Source of the DNA: Bacilli bacterium | GTDB lineage: Bacteria; Bacillota_I; Bacilli_A; RF39; UBA660 | Length of the DNA stretch: 64,000 bases | Direction of reading: 5' to 3' | NCBI GenBank assembly: GCA_016293205.1 | Contig: JAEDES010000004.1 | Location: 1 to 64,000, forward strand | In this document: piece by piece, positions 40,719-50,540 of the stretch | Layout of the letters: each line of letters begins with the position of its first letter | Numbering within the stretch: position 1 is the first letter of the stretch | Position numbers and translations under genes: made by a program | Notes under the pieces: generated by a model | Databases searched by the model: none | What the model was told of the DNA's origin: nothing | Seen by the model: the letters and a program-made list of their open reading frames with translations, nothing else

Positions 40719-43030
40719 TATATCACCTCATCAAACATTTCTTCAAATTTTAACATTTTTTTATTTTGAACTTTATTTAAGTCAATTGATTTTACTTTAC
40801 TATTTTTATTTAAAATTTCTTTTACTTCTTCTACCATTTTCTTTTCATCTTTAGATACTATAAAAGCATAATCTTTTCCCATATTTATTGCATCATCAGA
40901 TACATCAATTGTTGTAATAATTTTCTTATTTAGAACAATTGCCTCTAGATATGTTACTGGGAATCCTTCATAGTCAGATGTTAAAATAATGTAATCTGCT
41001 TGTTTCATATATGGATATGGATTTGATTTTTTTCCAAAAAACGTTACTCTAGAAGTAATTTTATTTTTCTTTGTATATTCCTCATACATCTTTCTATCTG
41101 GTCCATCTCCAATAATCCATAGTTCCATATTTTTTATTTCTTTTACTAGGTTTAATGCTCTAGTAAGTTTTTTAGAATGATCTTCTAATCTTCCTACAAA
41201 TACAAATAATTTATGATTATTATTTTTCTTTATATCAATTTCCTCTTTACTTGTTATCTTTATTGAGTCTATATCTATAAAGTTATTAATTGTTATTGAT
41301 TTTTCAATCATATTCGGATAATATTCTAAAAAGTCATTTTTTGATTCATTTGATACAAATATAAGTCTTTTGAATTTTTCGATATTTCTCGTATCAAAGA
41401 ATTGTCTAAATTCTTTTTCATCTTTATAAATATATGTATAGTTACTATGAACATAGAAGGCATTATTTTTTGATGAAACTAGTGCTAATTTGTTAGCACT
41501 GTAACTATAAGTTGCATAACAACAACTAAAGTCATAGTTTTGATAATTTAAAATAGTATATATTAACTTTCTATACATATTTGTAACTTTTCTAATAATT
41601 ACATTTTTGTGATTTGAAACTTTTAATTCAGTTATATTTGCTTTAGAAATAATCTTTGGTAAGAATATACCTTTCTTTTCTTCTAATACTACATCAACAT
41701 TATATTTGTCATAATTAATTCTATTTAATAAATTTACTAAAGCTTTTTCTATTCCGCCTATATCAAAATTTACTGCAGCAAACATTAAATCTTTTTTATT
41801 TCTTTTTGCTAACATAACAATAATTACTGCTGCTATAAAGCTAACTGCTGGACCTGTAATTATATGACCTGTAAACATTGATAATATAATTATTAATAGT
41901 AATGAAACTAATCTCATGCATCTATTAAAATCAGTTTTTTGTTTATCTTTTAAAACATTAAATAATACATAAACATAAATTCCAAAGTATAAGATAAACC
42001 CAATAAAACCATGTGAATAATATATATCAAAATAATCCATTTCTACTGCTTTTTGTAATTTATTGTCTTGTGTATATCCAATTCCAAATATTTTTTCATA
42101 TACCGAAGAATCTTTGTATAGTTCATTTTTATCTTCTAAAAAAGTTAATCTCTGACTAAATATAAAATGATCAATTAATTCATATTCAGTGAATACTTCA
42201 AATACATTATCAACTTCAAGAAAGTCTAAATGTACTTCAATATTTTTATAAAAATTTGTTTTTGGTAAAACTAACATTAAACTGATAAATCCAATAATTA
42301 TTAATACTAAAGAATATACAATTGGCTTATATGTTTTTTTCTTTATACAATGATAAAAATAATACATAAATATTGTTCCAAGAGTTATACATAACGATAA
42401 TAAAGGTGTTTTTGTACCCATCATTAGTATTACTACAAGGAATATAATTAACATTAATGTTTTCATTAGATATTTATTTTTTCCAGCTAAAAGAATAAAC
42501 ATAAATGGTGTTAATAAAGAAATAATTCCACTTATTTCATTTGCAGAGTTATAAAAACCTAATGTCCCGGCTTTTGTAATTTCATATGTTTTAAATCCGA
42601 AGTTAAATATTGTTGGAATAAATATACATATTAAATAAGTAAATAATGTTACTACTAAAGTTAAATTATTAATTTTAATTTTATCTCTTAATTCATATAA
42701 TGAAATTAAAATAATAGGAAAATAGAAAGCTTTTACTAAACCTTGTATTTCTGCAAAATAACTTCCATCTTTATAAATAATAATTCCAATCAAATAAAGT
42801 ATGGAGTAAAAGATAATACTTATATATACCCATAAACTTAATTTCTTTTTAAAGACAAATGTTGTTACATACATAATTAGTGCTAAAAATAATATTCTAA
42901 TTATAATTCCTACTGTTATGTTGAAATCAAATAGGTTTACACATAATCCTGTTATTAAATCCAATATTGGTTGTAAAAGTATAAAGAAACTTACAATCTT
43001 ACTTATATTTTTTTCAAGAAATTTATTCAT
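40718..43030 (-). CDS. O-antigen polymerase/ligase-like domain fused to GT4 glycosyltransferase
   Basis: Seen: 770 residues. The N-terminal about 395 residues carry about 11 membrane segments with GFYNSANEISGIISLLTPFM and a large extracellular loop with Arg/Glu/Tyr residues, like Wzy/WaaL proteins. The C-terminal about 370 residues are GT4: FDIGGIEKALVNLL, VFVGRLEDHSKKL, ELWIIGDGP and SDYEGFPVTYLEA (E-x7-E). The GT part faces the cytoplasm. Inferred: chain growth and polymerisation or ligation are linked in one protein. Its start has GGTGGAG, and a promoter at 43069-43097 makes it the first gene of the operon down to 34140. Confidence 0.78.
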   Translation of the reverse strand: MNKFLEKNISKIVSFFILLQPILDLITGLCVNLFDFNITVGIIIRILFLALIMYVTTFVFKKKLSLWVYISIIFYSILYLIGIIIYKDGSYFAEIQGLVKAFYFPIILISLYELRDKIKINNLTLVVTLFTYLICIFIPTIFNFGFKTYEITKAGTLGFYNSANEISGIISLLTPFMFILLAGKNKYLMKTLMLIIFLVVILMMGTKTPLLSLCITLGTIFMYYFYHCIKKKTYKPIVYSLVLIIIGFISLMLVLPKTNFYKNIEVHLDFLEVDNVFEVFTEYELIDHFIFSQRLTFLEDKNELYKDSSVYEKIFGIGYTQDNKLQKAVEMDYFDIYYSHGFIGFILYFGIYVYVLFNVLKDKQKTDFNRCMRLVSLLLIIILSMFTGHIITGPAVSFIAAVIIVMLAKRNKKDLMFAAVNFDIGGIEKALVNLLNRINYDKYNVDVVLEEKKGIFLPKIISKANITELKVSNHKNVIIRKVTNMYRKLIYTILNYQNYDFSCCYATYSYSANKLALVSSKNNAFYVHSNYTYIYKDEKEFRQFFDTRNIEKFKRLIFVSNESKNDFLEYYPNMIEKSITINNFIDIDSIKITSKEEIDIKKNNNHKLFVFVGRLEDHSKKLTRALNLVKEIKNMELWIIGDGPDRKMYEEYTKKNKITSRVTFFGKKSNPYPYMKQADYIILTSDYEGFPVTYLEAIVLNKKIITTIDVSDDAINMGKDYAFIVSKDEKKMVEEVKEILNKNSKVKSIDLNKVQNKKMLKFEEMFDEVI

Positions 43031-43068
43031 CTACTCCACCCTCTAAAAAAAAGCATTTTCCTTTTTTT

Positions 43069-43097
43069 ATTATATCATTTATGAAATTACTTGTAAA
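43069..43097 (-). promoter_or_regulatory. Promoter of the polymerase-GT4 operon
   Basis: Minus strand: -35 TTTACA at 43092-43097, a 17-bp spacer and an extended -10 TGATATAAT with TATAAT at 43069-43074. Confidence 0.65.
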
Positions 43098-43103
43098 ACA
43101 ATA

Positions 43104-43131
43104 ATAGTTCATATCAGTTGATATGAACTAT
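43104..43131 (-). terminator. Hairpin terminator of the GtrII-like gene
   Basis: A near-perfect palindrome of 13-bp arms around a 2-base centre, followed on the minus strand by TATTGTTTT. It starts at the stop codon (43128-43130). The T-run is imperfect, so some read-through into the polymerase operon is possible. Confidence 0.6.
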
Positions 43132-44663
43132 CCTAACTTAACAACTAGAATATCATCTATATATTTAATACTTCCTTTATTTGGATATACTGGCATATTA
43201 TTAATTTCCCATTGTTCTATTTTATCTAAATATGGATTCTCTATTATATTTATATTAGCATATTGAAACATTTTAAGATAATAGTCATAGCGACCATATT
43301 CTCCTACATATAAAGAAAAATCTTCTCCTGCGCCGGTTATTCTTCTTAGATTATCTGTTGCATTGTTAAATTCTATATTCATATTAGGGGACCCCTCTAT
43401 GACAACTTTTGTTTTATTTGGAATATAGTCCTCAAAACTTTCAATACTATATATTACTCTATTCATATAGCTTTGCGTTTTTTCCTCAGCTATTTCTTTC
43501 ATCATATATAAAGTGTTTGCCATTCTTACATTTCCTAATAAAATTATTGTTATAAGAGTAATACTTATCATCTTCAGTTTGTTATGTTTTTTATTATCAA
43601 AAATATATATTAATATAATAAATAAATTAGTTAACCACAAAGAGTAATGCATTAAATCATGACTCATACCATTTGTTAGTATTCTTGATATGTTCATTGA
43701 AAATGGTAGTAAAAAGATTAATAATAATATTAGTATTTTTTCTTTTACTTTTATATTTTTGCTAAATACTTTACTTAAAATTATATATCCCGCTCCAACT
43801 ATTAATACTATATTAATTAGTATTGTAATGATATCTGGATATAATGATGCTGGATAAATTATCGTTTTAATAGTATATAAATAACATAAAATTGTCTCTC
43901 TAATTATTTCAATCAAAGACATTTTGAATATAGTATCTAAAGAGTTATATGTTCCAGATGTTACACTTTTTTTAAATATAATTGGAATTAATTTTAATAT
44001 TATAATATATATTAATCCTGCTAGAATAATCATTAATATTGCTCTTAACCCATTATTAAATACTGTTTTAAAATCTTCTTTTTTCAATAAATCTATTATT
44101 GAAACTATCATTATTAATGATATAGCCATGGATAAATAACTCTGATATAAACCTAGCGATATAAATAATGGTATTGTTCCATATAGATACCCTTTTTTAT
44201 GTTTTCTCCATAAAAATACAGCAATGACTGATGACATCATTGCAAACATATCAACATCCATATCTTCAATAAACACTCCGCATAAACTTATCATCGTAAC
44301 ATTTGCAACTAAAATACCTGGAGTTATAATTTTCATAATATGATTATCTTTATCAATATCAAATATTTTTAATATTAATATACTGGATATTGCAATATAG
44401 ATTAACGATATAATTCCAATTAACCAAGGAACAACTAATATTCCTCTTGTTAGATATATATATGTTGGATATAATATTCGTCCTAGCGATATTTTCCAAT
44501 CAATTAGTCCATCATTTATAATCGATTCCATAAGTGAGTCATGTGACAATGCACTATTTGCAAACATAAATCCATGGGTTATTATTCCCCATATAAATGT
44601 AATTATAAATATTGTTATTATATAATTCTTTTCTTTTTTAATATAATTAAGTGCTTCTTTCAT
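43128..44663 (-). CDS. GtrII-like glucosyltransferase membrane protein
   Basis: Seen: 511 residues from ATG 44663 (GGAG upstream), about 11 membrane segments and a C-terminal soluble domain of about 115 residues. The first loop contains FANSALSHDSLME and DGLIDWKISLGR, close to the signature of the GtrII family. Known: GtrII-type proteins decorate surface glycans outside the membrane using lipid-linked glucose supplied by GtrB. The DPM1/GtrB-like enzyme at 33050-34006 could supply it. Its promoter is at 44683-44710. Confidence 0.8.
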   Translation of the reverse strand: MKEALNYIKKEKNYIITIFIITFIWGIITHGFMFANSALSHDSLMESIINDGLIDWKISLGRILYPTYIYLTRGILVVPWLIGIISLIYIAISSILILKIFDIDKDNHIMKIITPGILVANVTMISLCGVFIEDMDVDMFAMMSSVIAVFLWRKHKKGYLYGTIPLFISLGLYQSYLSMAISLIMIVSIIDLLKKEDFKTVFNNGLRAILMIILAGLIYIIILKLIPIIFKKSVTSGTYNSLDTIFKMSLIEIIRETILCYLYTIKTIIYPASLYPDIITILINIVLIVGAGYIILSKVFSKNIKVKEKILILLLIFLLPFSMNISRILTNGMSHDLMHYSLWLTNLFIILIYIFDNKKHNKLKMISITLITIILLGNVRMANTLYMMKEIAEEKTQSYMNRVIYSIESFEDYIPNKTKVVIEGSPNMNIEFNNATDNLRRITGAGEDFSLYVGEYGRYDYYLKMFQYANINIIENPYLDKIEQWEINNMPVYPNKGSIKYIDDILVVKLG

Positions 44664-44682
44664 AAGTATACTCCTTATATAC

Positions 44683-44710
44683 ATTATAACATTATTATTT
44701 TCTTTGTAAA
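44683..44710 (-). promoter_or_regulatory. Promoter of the GtrII-like gene
   Basis: Minus strand: -35 TTTACA at 44705-44710, a 16-bp spacer and -10 TATAAT at 44683-44688. A plus-strand TATAAT at 44760-44765 serves the divergent PASTA gene. Confidence 0.65.
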
Positions 44711-44800
44711 CTTTTGTGTAACTTATAGTGTTTATATTTATATTTTTTTCTTCTTATTATATAATGATATTAGTAAAAATATATAAGATTGAGGTGAAAC

Positions 44801-46762
44801 ATGAGCAAGAAGAAAAAGAAAAAAAATAATCAAAATACTTCTGTCGAAGAAGTTAAAATAGAAGAAGAAATTCAAGAAACCGAGGAATCTATCGATGAGG
44901 ATAACCTAACTGCAGTAGAAGATAATTCTAGTGATGAGATCATTGCAAATGAGGAAGAAGATATTTCTAATGAAGAGATTATTGAATATGAAGAAGAAGT
45001 TCCTGATGTTGTTGCTACTAAGGTAGTTAATGATAAAAAGAAATATGATCCTACTATGTGTAATATGTTACTTATCTTTGTGTTATTATGTAGTTTAGGT
45101 CATTTAGTTGGTAAATTAATAATTGGAGATGATGTTATTATGAACTTAATTGGTTCGATGATTTTACTTTTATTCTCTATGGCATTTATCTTACTTGGAT
45201 TTAATTCTGGTAAGAGAAAAAAGAAATATGTTATACTTGGTTCTTTCTTATTAATATTATTCTTTGTATTTAGTTTAGGAAGTAGTTATTTTAATATTAA
45301 TAATCAAGTAATTGACTTTTCTAATATGAAGTTAAATGAAGCAATTAAATGGTTTGAAAAGAATGATATTGAATTAGTTCAAACATATGAGTATAGTGAT
45401 ATGATTGATGAATATCATGTTATTGCTCAAGATGTTAAAGCTGGTAGTTTAATAAAAAATACTAAGTCTATTACTCTATCTATTAGTGAAGGTCCTAATC
45501 CAAATAAGATGGTTGCAATTCCAAGTATGGTTGGATGGACAAGCGAACAAGTATTAGATTTTATACTTAAGAATAAATTAACTAATGTTAATGTATCATT
45601 TATTGTATCTGAAGGAATGACTGATACAGTTATTAAACAAAGTAAAGTTGGAAATCTTGCAAGAAATGAAAAATTAGAAATTGAATTTTCTTTAGGAGAA
45701 GGAAATTCTTTAGAGGAGATTAAATTAATTGATTTTAAAAAGAAATCTGAATTTGAAAGTATTTTCTATTTAAAGAAAAATCAAGTTAATTATGAAATTA
45801 AATATGCTTTCTCTAGTAGTATTAAGAAAGGATATGTAATTAAACAAAGTATTGCTGCTGGAAAAACAGTTAACATAAAAAATGATAAAGTTGTTATTAC
45901 AGTAAGTAAAGGTCCTGAAATTAAGATTACTGAACTTAGAGGTATGTCGATGAGTGATATTACTGATTGGGTTATTAATAATAAATTAAAACTTGAATTT
46001 ACTGATCAATATGATGATAGTACTAAAGAAAACCATGTTATTAGTGCAAACTACTCTAATGGGGATGTTGTTGAAGAAGGAACTGTTATTAAGATAGTTG
46101 TTTCTAAGGGTAAATTAGTAATGCCTAAGTTTAATAATCTTAATGAATTTAGAGATTGGGTTAATAAATATAATATTAATTCTGAAGAAAAACATGAATT
46201 TAGTGATTCAGTTGCTATTGGTAATATTATTAGATTCTCTCATAAAGAAGGAGATGTTATTAAGAATACTGATACAGTTGTTGTTACAATTAGTGATGGT
46301 AAAAAGATTAGTGTTCCTAATGTAGTTGGTATTAGTAAAGACAGTGCTGCTAGTAAATTAAAGAATGCTGGTCTAGGTTATAACTTTGTTTATAGTTATA
46401 GTGATAGTGTTGCAAAAGGAAATACAATTAGACAATCAATTAGCGCTGGTGCTGGAGTTAGTCAAGGAACAGTTGTTACAGTTACAGTAAGTAATGGTAA
46501 GAAACCTTATACTCCACCTGCTCCTACTACACCAAGTTGTGATAAATCTAAAGGTTCTGCTTTAAATATCCAATATGGTTCATCTGGTAGTCAAACAGTA
46601 TCAATGATTAAGCAAATGAATCCAAATCATAAGTTCTCATTTAATTATGTTACATCTTGTCCTAATGGAAGTATCGCTCCTGGATCTGTATGTAATGGAG
46701 ATTTGCTTGATGGTGTATGGAAAAACTATTGTGATACTATAACAGTTACAATTATTAAGTAA
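44801..46762 (+). CDS. Membrane protein with six extracellular PASTA domains
   Basis: Seen: 653 residues. The cytoplasmic part is basic then acidic (about 1-85) and contains NLTAVEDNSSDE. Three membrane segments span about 87-165, with a KRKKK loop between the second and third. Six PASTA repeats of about 65 residues follow (about 170-570; each ends in a VxVSxG-type strand). A Pro-rich hinge and a C-terminal domain with four cysteines complete it. Known: PASTA repeats bind peptidoglycan or muropeptides, usually on Ser/Thr kinases or penicillin-binding proteins; neither catalytic domain is here. Inferred: a wall sensor or scaffold. The N-terminal module is shared with the LCP protein at 50541-52616. 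GAGGTG precedes the ATG. Confidence 0.82.
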   Translation: MSKKKKKKNNQNTSVEEVKIEEEIQETEESIDEDNLTAVEDNSSDEIIANEEEDISNEEIIEYEEEVPDVVATKVVNDKKKYDPTMCNMLLIFVLLCSLGHLVGKLIIGDDVIMNLIGSMILLLFSMAFILLGFNSGKRKKKYVILGSFLLILFFVFSLGSSYFNINNQVIDFSNMKLNEAIKWFEKNDIELVQTYEYSDMIDEYHVIAQDVKAGSLIKNTKSITLSISEGPNPNKMVAIPSMVGWTSEQVLDFILKNKLTNVNVSFIVSEGMTDTVIKQSKVGNLARNEKLEIEFSLGEGNSLEEIKLIDFKKKSEFESIFYLKKNQVNYEIKYAFSSSIKKGYVIKQSIAAGKTVNIKNDKVVITVSKGPEIKITELRGMSMSDITDWVINNKLKLEFTDQYDDSTKENHVISANYSNGDVVEEGTVIKIVVSKGKLVMPKFNNLNEFRDWVNKYNINSEEKHEFSDSVAIGNIIRFSHKEGDVIKNTDTVVVTISDGKKISVPNVVGISKDSAASKLKNAGLGYNFVYSYSDSVAKGNTIRQSISAGAGVSQGTVVTVTVSNGKKPYTPPAPTTPSCDKSKGSALNIQYGSSGSQTVSMIKQMNPNHKFSFNYVTSCPNGSIAPGSVCNGDLLDGVWKNYCDTITVTIIK

Positions 46763-46764
46763 TT

Positions 46765-46798
46765 AAAAAAGATAGAAATTATTCTATCTTTTTTGTAT
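46765..46798. terminator. Terminator of the PASTA gene
   Basis: AAAAAAGATAGA (46765-46776) pairs with TCTATCTTTTTT (46783-46794), 12 bp with a 6-base loop. It works on both strands. Confidence 0.8.
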
Positions 46799-46827
46799 AT
46801 AAAAATAGAGGATTACTCCTCTATTTT
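46797..46827 (-). terminator. Terminator of the glucosaminidase gene
   Basis: Minus strand: AAAATAGAGGA pairs with TCCTCTATTTT (11 bp, 4-base loop), followed by T. The 5' arm contains the stop codon (46821-46823). Confidence 0.8.
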
Positions 46828-49800
46828 GTTACTTTCATTTCTATTCTATTTCCCTTTGATAAGTTAATTGAGAATGAATAGTTTTTATCGTTAATTGTTT
46901 TCTTAACATTATCTAGACTTCTTCCAAGTTTTTCAGTAAATTCAGAATAATCTGTAATATTAGAACTTGTTGTTATATAGATAACATACTCTCCTACTGG
47001 GATGTCTGAAATATCTATTTTCTTATCAAACCATGCTTTTGTTTTATCTAAATTATCATCTACTGGTAAGAAGACTTGATAGTTTCCATTAGTAATACTA
47101 TCTAGTGCTTTTGTATATTTCTTATATGTTGTTTTATCTTCAAATATAATATTTCTTGTTACTTTAGTATCTTTTGATAAGTTCATTCCATATGAATAAC
47201 TGTTACCTCTTAGATATAAGTAATTATCACTAAATTCAAACTTAGTATATTTTGTATATTGATTATAAATATAAGAACTATTTTTATCTGCAATAGCTTC
47301 ATCTCTTACTTTTAATTCTACATATGAATTTGCAGTATCATAGTTATTACTGATTGTTGCTTCATTTGTAGTACTTTCTACTTTTGTAGCTTGTGGCTTA
47401 TAAGAGTTGTTATTTACTAATTCTTTTACATAATATTTATCAGTTTCCGCATAAGCATAGAATTGATAATTTCCTACAGGAAGTTTATCTACATCTACTT
47501 CTGCATTGAACCATGAGTATGTATAATCTTTTCCATCTGGACTATAAACAGCTTTTGGAATATCTGCTTTATTTGTAATTCTTGTACCTTCTATTTTTAC
47601 TTCTTCTTTTGTATCAATATTTACAAAGATTAAAGTATATTTAATATCTACATTTAAATTATTATCAATTCCATAGATTGTTTCGTATCCTTGAATTAAT
47701 AATTTATTATCTTTAGTCTTAATATAATTTAAATTGAATAGTCCGTTTGCTTCTACTTTTGTTTGTTCTTTAACTGTTATTGTAATTGTCTTTGTTACTG
47801 TTTGATTGAAACTATCAGTTACTTGGTATGTTACTTGGTATGTTCCAACAATTTTTGTATTTACATTATTACTTGTTACTTTAATATTAGTTATATTTCC
47901 ATCTTCTGGATCTGTTGCAGTTACTCCATCTAAGGCATTGAATGTTGAATTTAAATTTACGGTTTTATCTTTTGCATTAATAGATGGTTTTTGATTTTGT
48001 GTAACTGTTACTGTTATTTCTTTTATAACTGTTTCTTTCTTTGAATCAGCTACTTGATATTTTACTTTATATGTTCCAACAACTTTGTTATTAACATTAC
48101 TTTCAACTACTTGAATACTTGATGTTAAATTTCCATCCTCTGGGTCTGTTGCAGTTACATCTTTTTTAGCATCAAAAGTTTGTCCTTGAACTATTGTTTT
48201 GTTTGATGCATTTATTACAGGTGGTTGGTTAGCAATCGTTGTTGTATAAAGACTATGTGTTACATATTTTTCGGCTGCTAGAGTCCATCCAAATTCATTT
48301 GATGTTCCACTTAAATTATATGGAATCTTATACCATGTTTTGTCATCAACTTGTTTTGTTTCAAGGATTGGTACAATAGCGTACTTGTATAATCCACCTA
48401 TTTTGGTACTTTCAGAATCCACTGTATTGTAATTTACCCAAGTGTAGGCATTCATATCAGGTACATCAACTGATACTTTAGAATATTTACCTGCTACTTC
48501 TTTAATAGTATTTGCAGGTACCCAATGTTCATCATTATTCATATAATCTGATGTTACTAAATATGATACTTCATTTTTATCTTCATCATATGCAATTGCA
48601 TGAATAATTACATATCGATTATTTAATAATTTTTGATTTTTTACTTGAGTTAATGTTGAATCATAATAATAAGAAGTTTCTTTTACTGATAATCCTATTT
48701 TTGGAGATAGAACTGTATCTTTAATCATTAAATCATATGTATAATTTTTATCTTGATATTCAAATACATCGTTAGGAGATTTATATCCATCTTTTGCTGT
48801 ATTTATTCTTTTTACATATGATGCTGGAATATAGGCATATGAATTCCAATTATAGTTTGAACCTTCTGGTAATTCATTGAAATTGGCATCTAAGTTTATG
48901 TCACTTACTACTTTATACCATGTTGCATCTCCATTAATTGTTTCTCCTTCTTTTTCTCCGATGATAACAACTGCATCATCTTTTTCAGGATATGTGTATA
49001 GGAATTTTGAAGATGTTTTGGCATCTGTTCTAGCATCTACTGGTGCAGTTACTACTCCTAATTGATAATAGTTGTAGTCTTGTAATCCGAAAGCAGCATC
49101 CATAGAGTAATAGTTTGCAGCCATCTTTTCACTCCAATAAGTATCAGATGCATATTTAACGTTCATTCCAATTCCTTTGTCACCAAAGTGTGGGCCGAAA
49201 TAACGCCAGTCTCTTGCATGAGCATATCCATAAGTAATCCATTTGTTTGCATATCCTAAAATACTACTTGCGAATGTTGCATACCATTTAGCAGATTCTC
49301 CTGGAGATGAGTCTACAGCATCTAGTCCAAATCCATTATTTTTATTAATACTAATTGAACTCTTACCATTTCCTGTTTCATTTCTACTTAAACTTAATGA
49401 TAATAACGCATTCGCTCCATCTGCTTCTTGAGCGTGATAGTAGAATGTTCCCATTCCATATAATTTTGATCTTCCACTATAAGCAGTTGAACCAAATACA
49501 TCTCCTGTATAATTTAGATTTTCCCTTATATATTTATCAATATTAATACTAGAGTAATTTGTTCTTGTATGATTTGATAAATACATATAATAGTTAAAAT
49601 ATTCTTTATCCTTATTTACAGCATTGTTAAAATTACCTGCTTTGTAATCTTTAATCATAGTTTTAATATCTTTATAAAAATAATGTCCGTCATAACTATA
49701 ATATGTACCTGCTGTTAGCATTTCTGGTTTTGGTCCAATTACACTTCCTCTTGAACCTGTATATACCTCTTGAATTTTATTTACATAATTATGTTTAATA

Positions 49801-50345
49801 CTATCGTTTGTTACTGTATAACTACTAGATGATTTTATCCATGTAATTGGGACTATTTCATAAGTCCATTGTCTAATCCAACCAGTAAAGTTACCAATCT
49901 TTACTTTAACATTCCATCCATAATTATTATAAACTGTTTCAATATGTGCACCATCTACTCCACCATATAATGAACCATTATCCATATATGTATAAGTTCT
50001 ATTATTATCACCAGCATTTTCATAGAAGTATGTTAGTGTCTCAGGATTCACTGTTAAATCTAGTAATGCAACATTCGCATCAACTATTTTTACTTTACCA
50101 TCAACCATAGTCATAATTGCTAGATCGTCGGCGCCATTTGTTACCATAGCATTTTTAGCTTCACTATAACTGGCATAACAACCTACCTTGTCAATTACTC
50201 CATCACTATGAAATCCTGCTAATTCGTAAGCAGCACATAGATTTCTATCTTTGTAATTGTCTATTGAGTAGGCATCTACTTCTTTTATATTAAAACAGAA
50301 TATAGTTAGAATAAAAGTTGTCATTAATAATAATCTTTTCTTCAT
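46821..50345 (-). CDS. Secreted glucosaminidase-like cell wall hydrolase with Ig-like repeats
   Basis: Cuts the glycan backbone of peptidoglycan (N-acetylglucosaminidase, GH73/LytG-like). Seen: 1174 residues with a signal peptide ending near VDA-25. SH3-like segments flank a catalytic domain (about 230-430) with SRNETGNG carrying the likely catalytic Glu and NNGFGLDAVD. Further SH3-type segments run to about 690. Then two DUF5011/Ig-like repeats with the shared DVTATDPEDGNLT type motif (about 695-860) and a C-terminal beta-rich region follow. There is no LPXTG motif. It diverges from the LCP gene. GGAGG precedes the ATG. Confidence 0.85.
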   Translation of the reverse strand: MKKRLLLMTTFILTIFCFNIKEVDAYSIDNYKDRNLCAAYELAGFHSDGVIDKVGCYASYSEAKNAMVTNGADDLAIMTMVDGKVKIVDANVALLDLTVNPETLTYFYENAGDNNRTYTYMDNGSLYGGVDGAHIETVYNNYGWNVKVKIGNFTGWIRQWTYEIVPITWIKSSSSYTVTNDSIKHNYVNKIQEVYTGSRGSVIGPKPEMLTAGTYYSYDGHYFYKDIKTMIKDYKAGNFNNAVNKDKEYFNYYMYLSNHTRTNYSSINIDKYIRENLNYTGDVFGSTAYSGRSKLYGMGTFYYHAQEADGANALLSLSLSRNETGNGKSSISINKNNGFGLDAVDSSPGESAKWYATFASSILGYANKWITYGYAHARDWRYFGPHFGDKGIGMNVKYASDTYWSEKMAANYYSMDAAFGLQDYNYYQLGVVTAPVDARTDAKTSSKFLYTYPEKDDAVVIIGEKEGETINGDATWYKVVSDINLDANFNELPEGSNYNWNSYAYIPASYVKRINTAKDGYKSPNDVFEYQDKNYTYDLMIKDTVLSPKIGLSVKETSYYYDSTLTQVKNQKLLNNRYVIIHAIAYDEDKNEVSYLVTSDYMNNDEHWVPANTIKEVAGKYSKVSVDVPDMNAYTWVNYNTVDSESTKIGGLYKYAIVPILETKQVDDKTWYKIPYNLSGTSNEFGWTLAAEKYVTHSLYTTTIANQPPVINASNKTIVQGQTFDAKKDVTATDPEDGNLTSSIQVVESNVNNKVVGTYKVKYQVADSKKETVIKEITVTVTQNQKPSINAKDKTVNLNSTFNALDGVTATDPEDGNITNIKVTSNNVNTKIVGTYQVTYQVTDSFNQTVTKTITITVKEQTKVEANGLFNLNYIKTKDNKLLIQGYETIYGIDNNLNVDIKYTLIFVNIDTKEEVKIEGTRITNKADIPKAVYSPDGKDYTYSWFNAEVDVDKLPVGNYQFYAYAETDKYYVKELVNNNSYKPQATKVESTTNEATISNNYDTANSYVELKVRDEAIADKNSSYIYNQYTKYTKFEFSDNYLYLRGNSYSYGMNLSKDTKVTRNIIFEDKTTYKKYTKALDSITNGNYQVFLPVDDNLDKTKAWFDKKIDISDIPVGEYVIYITTSSNITDYSEFTEKLGRSLDNVKKTINDKNYSFSINLSKGNRIEMKVTK

Positions 50346-50477
50346 TAACCAATATCCTCCATCATATTTTATCTCAATTATATTATAACATTTTTGTCTA
50401 TATAATCCTTTTCTTTTCTTTATTTAAAAATAAATTTTACATATTTTTACATAGATTTATTTTATATTTTAACAACC

Positions 50478-50506
50478 TTGATAAATTATCTTAAATTAGA
50501 TATAAT
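50478..50506 (+). promoter_or_regulatory. Promoter of the LCP gene
   Basis: -35 TTGATA at 50478-50483, a 17-bp spacer and -10 TATAAT at 50501-50506; one of the best promoters in the window. The leader ends in AAGGAGG before the ATG at 50541. The 189-base region also carries the divergent glucosaminidase start. Confidence 0.8.
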
Positions 50507-50540
50507 TTAAGGTAAGAGTATAGGCTTAAGGAGGATGATT

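Noticed and set aside
20146..44663. The glycan locus as a mobile island with attachment sites
   Set aside because: No integrase, tRNA boundary or flanking direct repeats were found, although the locus type is known to vary between strains.
44801..46762. A PASTA Ser/Thr kinase or penicillin-binding protein
   Set aside because: No kinase or transpeptidase motif is present; the cytoplasmic part is short and charged.
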